A stretch of 64,000 bases of DNA from Sphingobacteriia bacterium 28-36-52. Its GTDB lineage: Bacteria > Bacteroidota > Bacteroidia > Chitinophagales > Chitinophagaceae. Position numbers and translations under genes: made by a program. Shown here piece by piece: positions 1 through 8,561 of the stretch (positions are counted from its first letter, which is position 1; every line of letters begins with the position of its first letter). Under the pieces are notes generated by a model. It saw only the letters and a list, made by a program, of their open reading frames with translations, was not told where the DNA came from and made no database searches. Location of the stretch: NCBI GenBank assembly GCA_002281575.1, contig NCGN01000003.1, forward strand, positions 124,001 to 188,000, written 5' to 3'.

Positions 1-775
1 TCAGGTTAAAACGAGTTCCAATATCTTCTAAGCTAAGCGCTCTGTCTACGCCAATGCCAAAGAAAAAACAAAGTACTTTTTTTTGACGGTCTGTTAAAGT
101 ACCTAAACTTCTTTCTATTTCTACATGTAATGACTCATGATAAACCAACTTTTCATCGGTCTTTGCTTCATTGGTGTTTTCTAATAAATCTATCAAAGTA
201 AGATCTTCTCCACTGCTGATAGGCGAATCCATGCTCACATGTCTAAATCCTGCTTTCATGGTAGCAGTTACTTCGTCTATTGGCAGTTCTAAAAAATCAG
301 CCAGCTCTTGTGGATTTGGTTCCCTTTCGTATTCCTGTTCCAAATATTGATAAGCTTTACTAATGCGATTGGTTAAACCTACTTTATTTAATGGCAATCG
401 CACAATTCTACTTTGCTCGGCCAATGATTGAAGAATACTTTGTCTGATCCACCAAACGGCATAAGAAATAAATTTAAATCCTTTTGTTTCGTCAAAACGC
501 ATAGCGGCTTTAATTAACCCTAAATTTCCCTCATTAATTAAGTCGGATAAAGTAAGACCTTGGTTCTGGTATTGTTTAGCAACAGATACCACAAATCGAA
601 GATTTGCTTTAACAAGTCGATCCAATGCTTTTGTATCGCCTTCTTTAATTTTTAACGACAGTTGTACTTCTTCTTCTGGTTCAATTAAATCTACTTTACC
701 AATTTCTTGTAAATACTTTTCTAAACTCTGCGATTCACGATTGGTGATCGATTTGGTTATTTTGAGTTGGCGCAT
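1..775 (-). CDS. rpoD: RNA polymerase primary sigma factor RpoD/SigA (3' end cut by window)
   Basis: Principal sigma-70 factor, which directs RNA polymerase to housekeeping promoters. The reverse strand reads from an ATG at 775 with the N-terminus [14 protein letters not shown], typical of the short Bacteroidota sigma factor that lacks the long region 1.1 of proteobacterial RpoD. Region 2 is visible ([17 protein letters not shown], then [13 protein letters not shown]), followed by region 3 and the start of region 4 ([19 protein letters not shown]). About 258 residues are present; the C-terminal end of region 4.2 lies outside the window. An in-frame ATG at 781 would add two residues, but the MRQ start is the one usually conserved. 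Its recognition sequence in this phylum, TTG/TAnnTTTG, appears before several genes here. Confidence 0.95.
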   Translation of the reverse strand, partial: MRQLKITKSITNRESQSLEKYLQEIGKVDLIEPEEEVQLSLKIKEGDTKALDRLVKANLRFVVSVAKQYQNQGLTLSDLINEGNLGLIKAAMRFDETKGFKFISYAVWWIRQSILQSLAEQSRIVRLPLNKVGLTNRISKAYQYLEQEYEREPNPQELADFLELPIDEVTATMKAGFRHVSMDSPISSGEDLTLIDLLENTNEAKTDEKLVYHESLHVEIERSLGTLTDRQKKVLCFFFGIGVDRALSLEDIGTRFNL

Positions 776-947
776 ACCCATAACAACTAGATTAAGATTG
801 GTAAATAATGAACTATCCTAATTTAACATTTTCCACAGTTTTGAAAAAATAAATTGATAAAACATTGATTTTTAATTTATTAAGTGAACTATTATTTACA
901 TATACAAGTTTTTATAGCATTAAAAAATGGATTTTTTAAAAAAACAT

Positions 948-977
948 TTGGGTAATAGGTATTATTTAATATCATTG
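948..977 (+). promoter_or_regulatory. Candidate Bacteroidota-type promoter for the START-like gene
   Basis: TTG at 948-950, a 19-bp spacer, then TATCATTG at 970-977, which matches the TAnnTTTG -7 element at all but one position. It lies 28 bp before the ATG at 1006. Motif match only. Confidence 0.45.
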
Positions 978-1005
978 CACATACCTAGATGGTAAAAGCG
1001 CAATA

Positions 1006-1389
1006 ATGAGTAAGAAGCAACTATTTACATTAGAATTCCCGGTTAGATGTTCCCCAGTTATATTATATGAGTTTTTAGCTACTCCTGCTGGCTTGCAAGA
1101 ATGGTTTGCAGACAAGGTAGATGAGTGGGAAAACGTATACAGTTTTTCATGGGATGGTGGGGTTCCAGAAAAAGCAGAAGTACTAGATAAAGAAGAAAAT
1201 AAATTCATTCGTTTCCGTTGGTTACACAGCGATAAGAATGAGTATTTTGAATTCAAAATAGAAAAAACGGAGATCTCTAACCAAACTATTTTGGTAGTAA
1301 AAGATTTTGCTGAGAAAAGTGAAATTAAAGACCAGAGCCAATTGTGGGGCTACCAAACTAAGGAGCTATTTCATAGACTGGGTTCTTAA
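1006..1389 (+). CDS. START-like / SRPBCC (AHSA1-type) domain protein
   Basis: Small cytoplasmic protein of 127 residues made of one helix-grip (SRPBCC, START-like) domain. The early segment SPVILYEFLATPAGLQEWFAD and the alternating WENVYSFSWDGG and FIRFRWLH strands fit the AHSA1/START-like fold, which has a hydrophobic ligand pocket. Single-domain members of this kind are widespread in Bacteroidota, usually without a known ligand. The ATG at 1006 directly precedes the conserved N-terminus. The gene converges with the next one and their stop codons overlap by 4 bp. Its likely terminator hairpin lies inside that neighbour's coding sequence (1449-1476). Fold fairly sure, function unknown. Confidence 0.8.
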   Translation: MSKKQLFTLEFPVRCSPVILYEFLATPAGLQEWFADKVDEWENVYSFSWDGGVPEKAEVLDKEENKFIRFRWLHSDKNEYFEFKIEKTEISNQTILVVKDFAEKSEIKDQSQLWGYQTKELFHRLGS

Positions 1390-2003
1390 TAATCGGTTAA
1401 GATGGTCAACATCTTTTTAAAATGATTCAACATATAAGATTCAATATCATCCCACTCTTCGAGTGGGATTTTTTTTGCCAACTTTAAAAAGGGTAACATG
1501 GTTACGCTATACCCATTCCAATCTTGAATAGGGGTGTAATTGTCTTTTTCAAAATGATGTTGCCAGGGGTCTTGGGCTATACCTATAAACCAGTCTTTTG
1601 TTTCAACCCCGTACTTTCCGTACAACTGAAAATAGCGATCAATAGAGGGACCATATTGTGCCAAAAATTTACCCTTCAATATTAGATGAATACTGCAATG
1701 ATTGCCCCACCAAAAAAAAGTGCGAACAGCAAAAATGTCGTCATCGGTAAAACACCTTGGAAAATCTAACATAAGATAAGGCAGCAATTGGTACTGCTCG
1801 CCTTTGGATATTTTAGGGGGTATATCAAATACCGGACTTTTTGCAAATGCATCGTGCTGCAGGTATTCTTGCCTATACCCATTGGCAAGGGAACTAAACA
1901 GGTCATTCACCTTCTGAATAATATGGTTCTTTGTTAAAATCCAGTCGGCATTATTAACCAGTTCCAGTTCCTTTGGCGAAAGTGTTACTTTTGCAGCGCT
2001 CAT
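1386..2003 (-). CDS. Conserved hypothetical protein, soluble, 205 aa
   Basis: I do not recognise a named domain. The protein is soluble, with no signal peptide or membrane segment, and rich in aromatic residues (RTFFWWGNHCSIH, AQDPWQHHFEKDNY, IQDWNGYS). Length and composition look like an intact cytoplasmic protein. It is divergent from lptG with only about 23 bp between the starts and convergent with the START-like gene, with a 4-bp stop overlap. Its C-terminal codons (KKIPLEEWDDIE) form the perfect hairpin that would terminate the opposing transcript. A real gene is likely from codon use and tight packing. Confidence 0.7.
   Translation of the reverse strand: MSAAKVTLSPKELELVNNADWILTKNHIIQKVNDLFSSLANGYRQEYLQHDAFAKSPVFDIPPKISKGEQYQLLPYLMLDFPRCFTDDDIFAVRTFFWWGNHCSIHLILKGKFLAQYGPSIDRYFQLYGKYGVETKDWFIGIAQDPWQHHFEKDNYTPIQDWNGYSVTMLPFLKLAKKIPLEEWDDIESYMLNHFKKMLTILTDY
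1449..1476 (+). terminator. Rho-independent terminator of the START-like gene, inside the antisense gene
   Basis: A perfect 9-bp stem, ATCCCACTC (1449-1457) and GAGTGGGAT (1461-1469), has a TTC loop and is followed by an unbroken T run to 1476. It works only for rightward transcription, because the other side has no T run. It is embedded in the C-terminal coding region of the leftward hypothetical gene. Confidence 0.8.
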
Positions 2004-2026
2004 ACAGCAATATTAAGACAGCTATT

Positions 2027-3457
2027 GTGATAAAAAAACTAGACATATTAATTATTCGATCATTTATTGGTCCTTTTATAGCTGCTTTTGCCATTTCGCT
2101 GTTTGTTTTAACCATGCAGTTTTTCTGGTTATATATAGATGACTTAGTGGGAAAAGGGTTAGACTTAATTACCGTTTTGAAACTGGTAGGCTTGGTGGCA
2201 TTATTTTGGGTACCTATGGCATTGCCCTTGGCTTTACTTTTTTCGTCTATCATGACTTTTGGAAATTTGGGAGAGAAATTTGAATTGGTTGCTATTAAAG
2301 CAGCAGGCATTTCTCTTATTCGATTCATGCGTCCATTGTTGGTGTTTACTTTTTTTGTTTGTGGTATTGCCTTTTTATTTGCGAATAATATTATACCCGT
2401 TACCCAATTAAAATTATCTGCACTTAAATATGATATCATCGTTTCTAAGCCATCCATTGACATTAAGGAAGGAATTTTTTACGATAAGATAGATGGCTTT
2501 ATCATTAAGCTTGGAAAAAAAGAAAAGAACGACAGCATTATACACGATGTGGTCATCTTTGAAAAAGGTTATTATTTGCAAGACAATATCATGGTGGCAG
2601 AAAGCGGTGTGATGCGTGTTTCTAAAGACAAACAATTTTTAGAGTTTATTTTAAAAAATGGTTGGAGGTATCAAGAGAAAGGACCAAGAGGTGTTATAGA
2701 AACAGAGTTTACCAGAATGGGATTTAAGGAATATAAAAAAGTATTTGACCTAAAGAGTTTTCAAATGAATAAAACAGAAGACTCTGCATTTTATGACCCA
2801 AAAATGTTAAGTGTAAGACAACTCAATTTGGCCATTGACTCCTTAGATCATATAGATACTTTTTATGCAAAAAAAGCAAAGCTAGAAGTTAGTCCATATT
2901 TGCGATTTACTCGATATGCAGATACAGGCTGGAGTAAAATTTTGAAGCCTTTACCAAAAGTTAAACCAGCTAAGATTTTTCCCGATAGCATTGACCAACA
3001 ATTGATAGACGCAGCAGCCAATCAACTCGCAACTGTAAAAGGCTCGGTGGCAGTAATGGCAGAAGACTATAAAGCCAAATATTTGTCTATGCAATTGCAT
3101 GAAATTGAATGGCACAAGAAATTCACTTTATCTGTTGCTTGTTTGGTCATGTTTTTAATTGGCGCACCGTTGGGTTCTATTATTCGTAAAGGGGGATTGG
3201 GAACACCAATGGTTTTTGCCATTGTGTTCTTTGTGTTATTTCACTTACTCAATACGTTTGGAGAAAAGTTTGTTCGATCTGGTCAAACCAATGCCCTTAT
3301 AGGCATGTGGCTAAGTACATTTATTTTAGTTCCCATCAGTGCTTTTTTAATTTACAAAGCCATGCACGACTCTCAACTATTTAACCAAGAGTTCTACTAT
3401 CGCAATTTTAAAGGGCTACGTAAATTTTTAGCTACCTTTAATAAAACAAAAAATTAA
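2027..3457 (+). CDS. LptF/LptG (YjgP/YjgQ) family lipopolysaccharide export permease
   Basis: Inner-membrane permease of the Lpt ABC system, which extracts lipopolysaccharide from the inner membrane and passes it to the periplasmic bridge. It has about 476 residues. The N-terminal half has the family's membrane segments (IIRSFIGPFIAAFAISLFVL, then FWVPMALPLALLFSSIMTFG). A long periplasmic domain follows (about residues 115-360), then C-terminal membrane helices (SVACLVMFLIGAPLGSIIRKG and two more). I chose the GTG at 2027 (MIKKLDILIIRSF) because it gives the usual family N-terminus. An upstream ATG at 1973 would overlap the divergent gene and add an atypical extension. sod follows 5 bp after the stop. 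F and G cannot be told apart by eye. Confidence 0.9.
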   Translation: MIKKLDILIIRSFIGPFIAAFAISLFVLTMQFFWLYIDDLVGKGLDLITVLKLVGLVALFWVPMALPLALLFSSIMTFGNLGEKFELVAIKAAGISLIRFMRPLLVFTFFVCGIAFLFANNIIPVTQLKLSALKYDIIVSKPSIDIKEGIFYDKIDGFIIKLGKKEKNDSIIHDVVIFEKGYYLQDNIMVAESGVMRVSKDKQFLEFILKNGWRYQEKGPRGVIETEFTRMGFKEYKKVFDLKSFQMNKTEDSAFYDPKMLSVRQLNLAIDSLDHIDTFYAKKAKLEVSPYLRFTRYADTGWSKILKPLPKVKPAKIFPDSIDQQLIDAAANQLATVKGSVAVMAEDYKAKYLSMQLHEIEWHKKFTLSVACLVMFLIGAPLGSIIRKGGLGTPMVFAIVFFVLFHLLNTFGEKFVRSGQTNALIGMWLSTFILVPISAFLIYKAMHDSQLFNQEFYYRNFKGLRKFLATFNKTKN

Positions 3458-3462
3458 TTAAC

Positions 3463-4176
3463 ATGCGTAAATATAATAGAAGATTGTTCTTAACGAACAG
3501 TGGTAAAGCAACGGTAGCAGCAGGTATTGGCATGAGCATTCTGCCTAATATAGTTTTAGCAGCTGAAAACAATAGTTTTACGCAGCAAGCATTACCTTAT
3601 GCTTATAATGCATTGGAGCCTTTTATAGACGCCACTACAATGGAAATTCATTACAGTAAACATGCAGCTGCTTATGCAAAAAATTTAACCGACGCATGTG
3701 TAGCTGAAAAAGTAAATACAGCAACGATATCAATAGAAACATTGATGCAAAATATTAGTAAGTATTCTAGCAAAATGCGCAACAATGGTGGTGGGCACTT
3801 TAACCATGAATTTTTCTGGAAATGCATGAAGCCTGGAACAAGCAGTATGCCAACAGGAAAAATTTTATCGGCCATCAACCAATCTTTTGGTTCAGTAGAA
3901 GCATTTAAGACACAATTTTCAGACGCCGCAAAAAATAGGTTTGGTAGTGGTTGGGCATGGTTGGTTCAAACTGCAGATGGTAAATTAATTTGTGGCTCTA
4001 CCCCCAATCAAGACAACCCATTGATGGATATTAGCGACTTAAAAGGAAAGCCATTATTGGCTTTGGATGTTTGGGAACATGCTTATTATTTGAAGTACCA
4101 AAATAAGCGTCCTGATTATATCAACAACTGGTTCAATTTAGTAGACTGGAGCTTTGTAGAGAAACAGCTAATTTAA
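3463..4176 (+). CDS. sodA: Superoxide dismutase (Mn/Fe family) with Tat-type signal
   Basis: Converts superoxide to hydrogen peroxide and oxygen. The metal ligands of the Fe/Mn family are H63 (EIHYSKH), H115 (GHFNHEFFW), and D202 and H206 (LDVWEHAYYLKY). The Gln in STPNQDNPLM points to a Mn-type or cambialistic active site. The unusual part is the extension of about 35 residues: NRRLFLT at residues 5-11 matches the twin-arginine motif, followed by a weakly hydrophobic stretch and VLAAENN as a possible cleavage site. Export of the folded, metal-loaded enzyme by Tat is inferred; a tatA gene lies at 63296. lptF/G ends 5 bp upstream and an OsmC gene follows, so envelope and oxidative-stress functions are grouped. 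Confidence 0.95.
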   Translation: MRKYNRRLFLTNSGKATVAAGIGMSILPNIVLAAENNSFTQQALPYAYNALEPFIDATTMEIHYSKHAAAYAKNLTDACVAEKVNTATISIETLMQNISKYSSKMRNNGGGHFNHEFFWKCMKPGTSSMPTGKILSAINQSFGSVEAFKTQFSDAAKNRFGSGWAWLVQTADGKLICGSTPNQDNPLMDISDLKGKPLLALDVWEHAYYLKYQNKRPDYINNWFNLVDWSFVEKQLI

Positions 4177-4227
4177 ATTGGGTTGCACTCAATAAGATTG
4201 AATAAAAGAATATTGAAAATAAATAGT

Positions 4228-4638
4228 ATGAAAGTAAGTTTAAATTGGAAAGAAGCCTTGGCATTTGATGCATCTGGTGAAGACGGTCATGTGGTAAGAA
4301 TTGATACATCGGTAGAAAATGGTGGATTAAATAGTGGTATGAATCCAAAGCGTTTGTTATTGGCATCACTTTGTGGTTGCAGTGCCATTGATGTGATAGA
4401 TATATTAAACAAAATGAAAGTTGAGTTTAGTAAACTAGAAGTTACTGCTGAAGCAGATCAAACGGAAGAGCATCCAAAAACATTTACGCATATTGATTTG
4501 GTATATCATTGCGATGTTAAACCAGCAGATGAAGACAAGTTGAAGCGAGCTGTTTCTTTATCGATGGATAAGTATTGCGGCATATCTGCTATGTTGGCTA
4601 AGCACTGCCCCATCAATTATAGTACGCAATTAATTTAG
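4228..4638 (+). CDS. OsmC/Ohr family protein
   Basis: Thiol-dependent peroxide reductase fold of 136 residues. The two family cysteines are in LLLASLCGCSAIDV and MDKYCGIS/AKHCPINY; in characterised members such cysteines reduce organic hydroperoxides. I use the ATG at 4228 (MKVSLNWKEALAF), which fits the family N-terminus; a TTG at 4183 would add an unrelated 15 residues. It follows sod by about 50 bp, so co-transcription in an oxidative-stress unit is plausible. The stop overlaps the stop of the convergent glycosyltransferase gene by 4 bp. Substrate is unknown; this group is often annotated only as OsmC family. Confidence 0.85.
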   Translation: MKVSLNWKEALAFDASGEDGHVVRIDTSVENGGLNSGMNPKRLLLASLCGCSAIDVIDILNKMKVEFSKLEVTAEADQTEEHPKTFTHIDLVYHCDVKPADEDKLKRAVSLSMDKYCGISAMLAKHCPINYSTQLI

Positions 4639-5663
4639 CTTAGTTTTTCTACCCATTTGCGAATCACTTTGTACGCAATCAGGTATTTAATAAAAAGGAG
4701 CATACTGTATTTAAATGATATCCAGTTGATGTCTAAAACCAGCGCACCCCAAGCCTGCTTTAGTGCAGCTTCTGTATCGTTTAATTCGTGGTAAATTTTA
4801 TGAGATAGTTGTGCAAAGTGTTGAGAGAAATATTTTTTAGACATTGCATTTACCTCGTCTCTAACATCTAAGGGTAAATACGCTCTAATAATACCAATTA
4901 CTTTAGTTACGTCTTCAATATTCTTTCCAGACTTTAATGCTTCTGAGTAGAGTGCTTTGCCGTGAATTCTAAAATTGGCCAATACCTTGGGCACATATGC
5001 CAGCTCTGCATGGGCAGCAATTCTTACGGTCATTTCCCAAAACTCTCCATGTTCTGCCCCAAAATAACTACCCAATTTTTCGTATGTAGTTCTTTTAATA
5101 ACCATTGCAGATGGTTCCGTATTTTGCCTGAGTGCAACAGCTTTAACCCAGTTTTTTAGTAAGCCCCTCTCCTTAGCCAAAGGTTGGTGTTTCCAGATTG
5201 GTGTACCTCTTTCATTAATGTATTGGAATTCGGTAAACGCTGCGCCTACTCTTGGGAACTCATTAAATAAAGACAAAATTTCATCGTAAAAACCGGGCAT
5301 TACATAATTGTCTCCGTATAAAAGATGTACATACTTTCCTCTTGAAAGCTTAATACAGGTTTCTAAATTCCTCAACCTTCCTACTTTACTGGGCTGTCTA
5401 AAATACCCTATCCTACCTTTTCCAGTGTCTTTAACCAATTGTTCTACATCTCCATCTGTACTTGCATCGTCTACCACCAACATTTGCATAATACCAATAC
5501 CTTGATCTAACTCTAAAATGGATAATAAAGTGGTGTTTAAGTAAGTGAAAGTATTGTCAACAGCAATAATTACCGACCAAACGGGTTGATCGGTTTCATC
5601 GTGCAGTGGTGCAATTAGCGGCGGCCTAGAAGGTATTCTCTCTCGTTGTTCTGGTTTACGCAT
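4635..5663 (-). CDS. Glycosyltransferase family 2
   Basis: 342-residue GT-A fold glycosyltransferase that moves a sugar from a nucleotide donor to an unknown acceptor. It opens the domain with WSVIIAVDNTFTYL, then LVVDDASTDG (nucleotide-binding aspartates) and SRGKYVHLLYGDNYVMPGF, where GDN occupies the place of the metal-binding DxD. The last ~100 residues form a helical tail with a hydrophobic SMLLFIKYLIAYKVI stretch that may contact the membrane. It is a single gene, divergent from the cation transporter and convergent with the OsmC gene. No polysaccharide cluster is nearby, so the product cannot be guessed. Confidence 0.88.
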   Translation of the reverse strand: MRKPEQRERIPSRPPLIAPLHDETDQPVWSVIIAVDNTFTYLNTTLLSILELDQGIGIMQMLVVDDASTDGDVEQLVKDTGKGRIGYFRQPSKVGRLRNLETCIKLSRGKYVHLLYGDNYVMPGFYDEILSLFNEFPRVGAAFTEFQYINERGTPIWKHQPLAKERGLLKNWVKAVALRQNTEPSAMVIKRTTYEKLGSYFGAEHGEFWEMTVRIAAHAELAYVPKVLANFRIHGKALYSEALKSGKNIEDVTKVIGIIRAYLPLDVRDEVNAMSKKYFSQHFAQLSHKIYHELNDTEAALKQAWGALVLDINWISFKYSMLLFIKYLIAYKVIRKWVEKLS

Positions 5664-5751
5664 TTCGGGGGTTAATGTTCCAAATAAATTACCCTAATTT
5701 GGATGATAAAAATAAAGCAAATTTGTTTAACACCCACTAAATAAGGCGCTT

Positions 5752-6747
5752 ATGTACCAAAGTAAACAGAATTTTGTGGTTCAAAAGTGGGTTACAGCCC
5801 TAAGTGTGGTCTTATTTGTGCTTAAAATCACTGCTTATTATTTAACCAATTCATTAGCCATTCTTTCAGATGCATTGGAAAGCATTGTTAATATAGTAGC
5901 TGGTTTTATTGGATTATACAGCTTATATGTTGCCTCCAAACCACGCGACGAAGACCATCCGTATGGACATGGAAAAGCCGCATTTATTTCCGCAGCTGCT
6001 GAAGGCAGCCTAATTATTGCAGCAGGCATTTTAATTATTTATGAGACAGTTGTAAATATGCTGGCCAACCATACGGTACAACAATTGGATCATGGAATGT
6101 GGCTGGTAGGGGCTACAGCAGTGCTCAATTATATTGCTGGCGCAATTTGTATTAGGATTGGTAAACAGAACAAATCATTGGCATTAGAGAGCAGTGGCAA
6201 GCACTTGCAAATTGATACTTTTTCTACAGTTGGTGTTCTATTGGCTATTGCACTCATGTATCTAACCCATCTATATTGGATTGATAAACTAATCGCATTT
6301 ATTTTAAGTGGCTGGATCATGTACAATGGGTATACCATTTTACGCAAATCGCTTGCAGGTATAATGGATGAAGCAGATGAACAAATGCTGAATGAATTTA
6401 TTCAGGTTTTAGAAACACATAAAAAGCCCAATTGGATAGACTTACACAATCTTAGGGTAATCAAATACGGAGATTTATTGCATATTGATTGTCATTTAAC
6501 CTTACCCTGGTATTTGAATATTCACGAAGCCCATTTAGAGATAGACGAATTATCCAATTTAATTAAGACCAATTTTGGAGATGCCATTGAATTATTTGTT
6601 CATACAGATGGTTGCTTACATTTCAGTTGCGCTATATGCACCAAAAAAGACTGCACTGTAAGAACCCAACCATTTCAAAAACAATTGAATTGGACCATCC
6701 TGAATGTGGTCTCTAATCAAAAACACAGTCTTGCCAAGCAGGTTTAA
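5752..6747 (+). CDS. Cation diffusion facilitator (CDF) family transporter
   Basis: Inner-membrane metal/proton antiporter that exports divalent cations such as zinc, iron or manganese. Helix II carries LSDALESIVNIVAGF, followed by the loop motif HPYGHGKA. Helix V carries the second metal pair, GKHLQIDTFSTVG (H...D). The C-terminal cytoplasmic domain has the expected HNLRVIKYGDLLHIDCHL segment. At about residues 290-315 it ends in a cysteine-rich tail, GCLHFSCAICTKKDCTVR, with four cysteines that could bind metal; similar tails occur in other Bacteroidota CDFs. Metal specificity is not readable. The M20 peptidase follows 33 bp later. Confidence 0.92.
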   Translation: MYQSKQNFVVQKWVTALSVVLFVLKITAYYLTNSLAILSDALESIVNIVAGFIGLYSLYVASKPRDEDHPYGHGKAAFISAAAEGSLIIAAGILIIYETVVNMLANHTVQQLDHGMWLVGATAVLNYIAGAICIRIGKQNKSLALESSGKHLQIDTFSTVGVLLAIALMYLTHLYWIDKLIAFILSGWIMYNGYTILRKSLAGIMDEADEQMLNEFIQVLETHKKPNWIDLHNLRVIKYGDLLHIDCHLTLPWYLNIHEAHLEIDELSNLIKTNFGDAIELFVHTDGCLHFSCAICTKKDCTVRTQPFQKQLNWTILNVVSNQKHSLAKQV

Positions 6748-6780
6748 AATAGGTAACTTGCAGGCTCAAATAATACCATT

Positions 6781-8151
6781 ATGGACAGTTGGAAACAATA
6801 CCAAGAAGCACACAAAGAACAATTTTTAGCAGAATTAATTGATTTATTAAAAATCCCTAGTATAAGTGCCCGTACTGAAAATAAATCGGACATGTTGCAT
6901 TGTGCAGAAGTAGTAAAACAAAGTCTAGTAGAAGCTGGTGCCGATACTGTAACTATTTATCCAACGAAAGGCCATCCAATTGTTTACGCAGAAAAAATAG
7001 TTGATGCAAGTAAACCAACTGTATTGGTGTATGGTCATTATGATGTGCAACCAGCAGATCCGTTAGAGCTTTGGCATAGTGGGCCCTTTGAACCTGTAAT
7101 AAAAGATGGAAAAATTTATGCTCGTGGATCGGCCGATGACAAGGGACAATTTTATATGCATGTAAAAGCATTGGAAACATTTACAAAAACCAATTCGTTT
7201 TGTACCAATATAAAATTTTTGATTGAAGGTGAAGAGGAAATTGGGAGCCCTAATTTGGCTGAGTTTGTAAAAGCAAATAAGGAACTACTAAAAGCCGATG
7301 TCATCTTAATTTCAGATACTTCAATGTTGAGTATGGATAATCCTTCCATCGACATAGGTGTACGTGGGTTAAGTTATATAGAAGTTGAAATTACCGCAGC
7401 CAATAGAGATTTACACAGTGGTGTTTATGGAGGAGCAGTAGCTAATCCAATTACCATTTTAGCGCAAATGATTGCTTCTTGTCACGATGAAAATAACCAT
7501 ATAACCATTCCTGGTTTTTATGATGATGTGGTAGAAGCAACACCAGCAGAAAGAGAAAAAATGGCCAAAGCCCCATTTGACGAATCAGCCTATAAAGCAG
7601 ATTTGGGCATTAGTGAATTATGGGGAGAAAAAGGATTCACCACCAATGAAAGAACCGGCATTCGCCCAACACTCGAAGTGAATGGAATTTGGGGAGGTTA
7701 TACAGGAGAGGGTGCAAAAACCGTTTTGCCTTCTAAAGCAACTGCAAAAATTTCATGCAGATTGGTACCCAATCAATCATCTGAAGTAATCACCAAAAAA
7801 GTATTGGACTATTTTCACAGTATTGCACCAGCAGGTGTTACTGTAAAAGCAGCTGAACACCATGGAGGTGAGCCATATATGACTCCTATTGATTCAATTG
7901 AATACAAAGCTGCTGCCAAAGCGGTAGAAACTTGTTTTGGAAAAGAACCAATTCCTGTTAGAGGAGGAGGAAGTATTCCTATTTGTGCATTGTTTGAAAA
8001 AGAATTGGGATTGAAAATTGTATTCTTAGGGTTTGGATTAGACAGCGATAACTTACATAGCCCCAACGAAAAATACAATTTGGAGAACTATTACAAGGGC
8101 ATTGAAACCATCCCTTATTTCCATAAATACTTTGCAGAAATGAAAGCTTAA
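6781..8151 (+). CDS. M20 family metallodipeptidase
   Basis: Cytosolic di-zinc exopeptidase of 456 residues, close to the usual length for PepV/CNDP-like M20 dipeptidases. Metal and catalytic motifs appear in order: VYGHYDVQPADP (H and D), ARGSADDKGQ (bridging Asp), IEGEEEIGSP (catalytic Glu and metal Glu), LISDTSM and, near the end, DSNDLHSPNEKY-like DNLHSPNEKY (last His). The lid or dimerisation domain lies between, at about residues 205-370 (DLHSGVYGGAVANP, GEGAKTVLPSKA). It likely hydrolyses dipeptides. The S4-domain gene starts 2 bp after the stop, so the two are probably one transcript. Confidence 0.93.
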   Translation: MDSWKQYQEAHKEQFLAELIDLLKIPSISARTENKSDMLHCAEVVKQSLVEAGADTVTIYPTKGHPIVYAEKIVDASKPTVLVYGHYDVQPADPLELWHSGPFEPVIKDGKIYARGSADDKGQFYMHVKALETFTKTNSFCTNIKFLIEGEEEIGSPNLAEFVKANKELLKADVILISDTSMLSMDNPSIDIGVRGLSYIEVEITAANRDLHSGVYGGAVANPITILAQMIASCHDENNHITIPGFYDDVVEATPAEREKMAKAPFDESAYKADLGISELWGEKGFTTNERTGIRPTLEVNGIWGGYTGEGAKTVLPSKATAKISCRLVPNQSSEVITKKVLDYFHSIAPAGVTVKAAEHHGGEPYMTPIDSIEYKAAAKAVETCFGKEPIPVRGGGSIPICALFEKELGLKIVFLGFGLDSDNLHSPNEKYNLENYYKGIETIPYFHKYFAEMKA

Positions 8152-8153
8152 AT

Positions 8154-8540
8154 ATGGCGGCTGAAAAAGAAAAATTACGGATTGATAAATACCTCTGGAG
8201 TATACGGCTTTTTAAAACAAGAAGCCAGGCTGGTGATGCATGCAGCAAGGGCAAAGTAAAATACCATGGAGATTCGGTAAAATCATCTAGGGTAGTAGCC
8301 ATTGGAGATGAATACGAAGTAAAAACAGAGGCCAAAAAATGGGTAATTAAAGTAACAGGATTATTAAATACCAGAGCAGCTTATCCTGAAGCAATAAAAC
8401 ATTATATAGATATTACGCCTGCTGAAGAGTTAGATAGAATCAAATTTGAAGCTGCTAGTTTTCATACAGGTAAGCGATTAAGTAAAGTGGGAAGGCCTAC
8501 CAAAAGAGATCGTAGAGATTTAGGAGAATTTATGGATTAA
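8154..8540 (+). CDS. S4 RNA-binding domain protein (Hsp15/HslR-like)
   Basis: 128 residues with an N-terminal S4 RNA-binding domain: RIDKYLWSIRLFKTRSQAGD, ACSKGKVKYHG and VAIGDEYEV. HslR in E. coli binds stalled 50S subunits that carry nascent chains; the same job here is an inference. The basic C-terminal tail (KVGRPTKRDRRDLGEF) is usual for the group. It sits between a dipeptidase gene and trmD in a tight rightward run, consistent with a ribosome-related role. Confidence 0.88.
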   Translation: MAAEKEKLRIDKYLWSIRLFKTRSQAGDACSKGKVKYHGDSVKSSRVVAIGDEYEVKTEAKKWVIKVTGLLNTRAAYPEAIKHYIDITPAEELDRIKFEAASFHTGKRLSKVGRPTKRDRRDLGEFMD

Positions 8541-8561
8541 TTGATCCTATAATAATTGACT

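Noticed and set aside
829-837. TTTTCCACA, a DnaA-box match upstream of rpoD
   Set aside because: Single isolated site with no array or AT-rich unwinding element; expected by chance.
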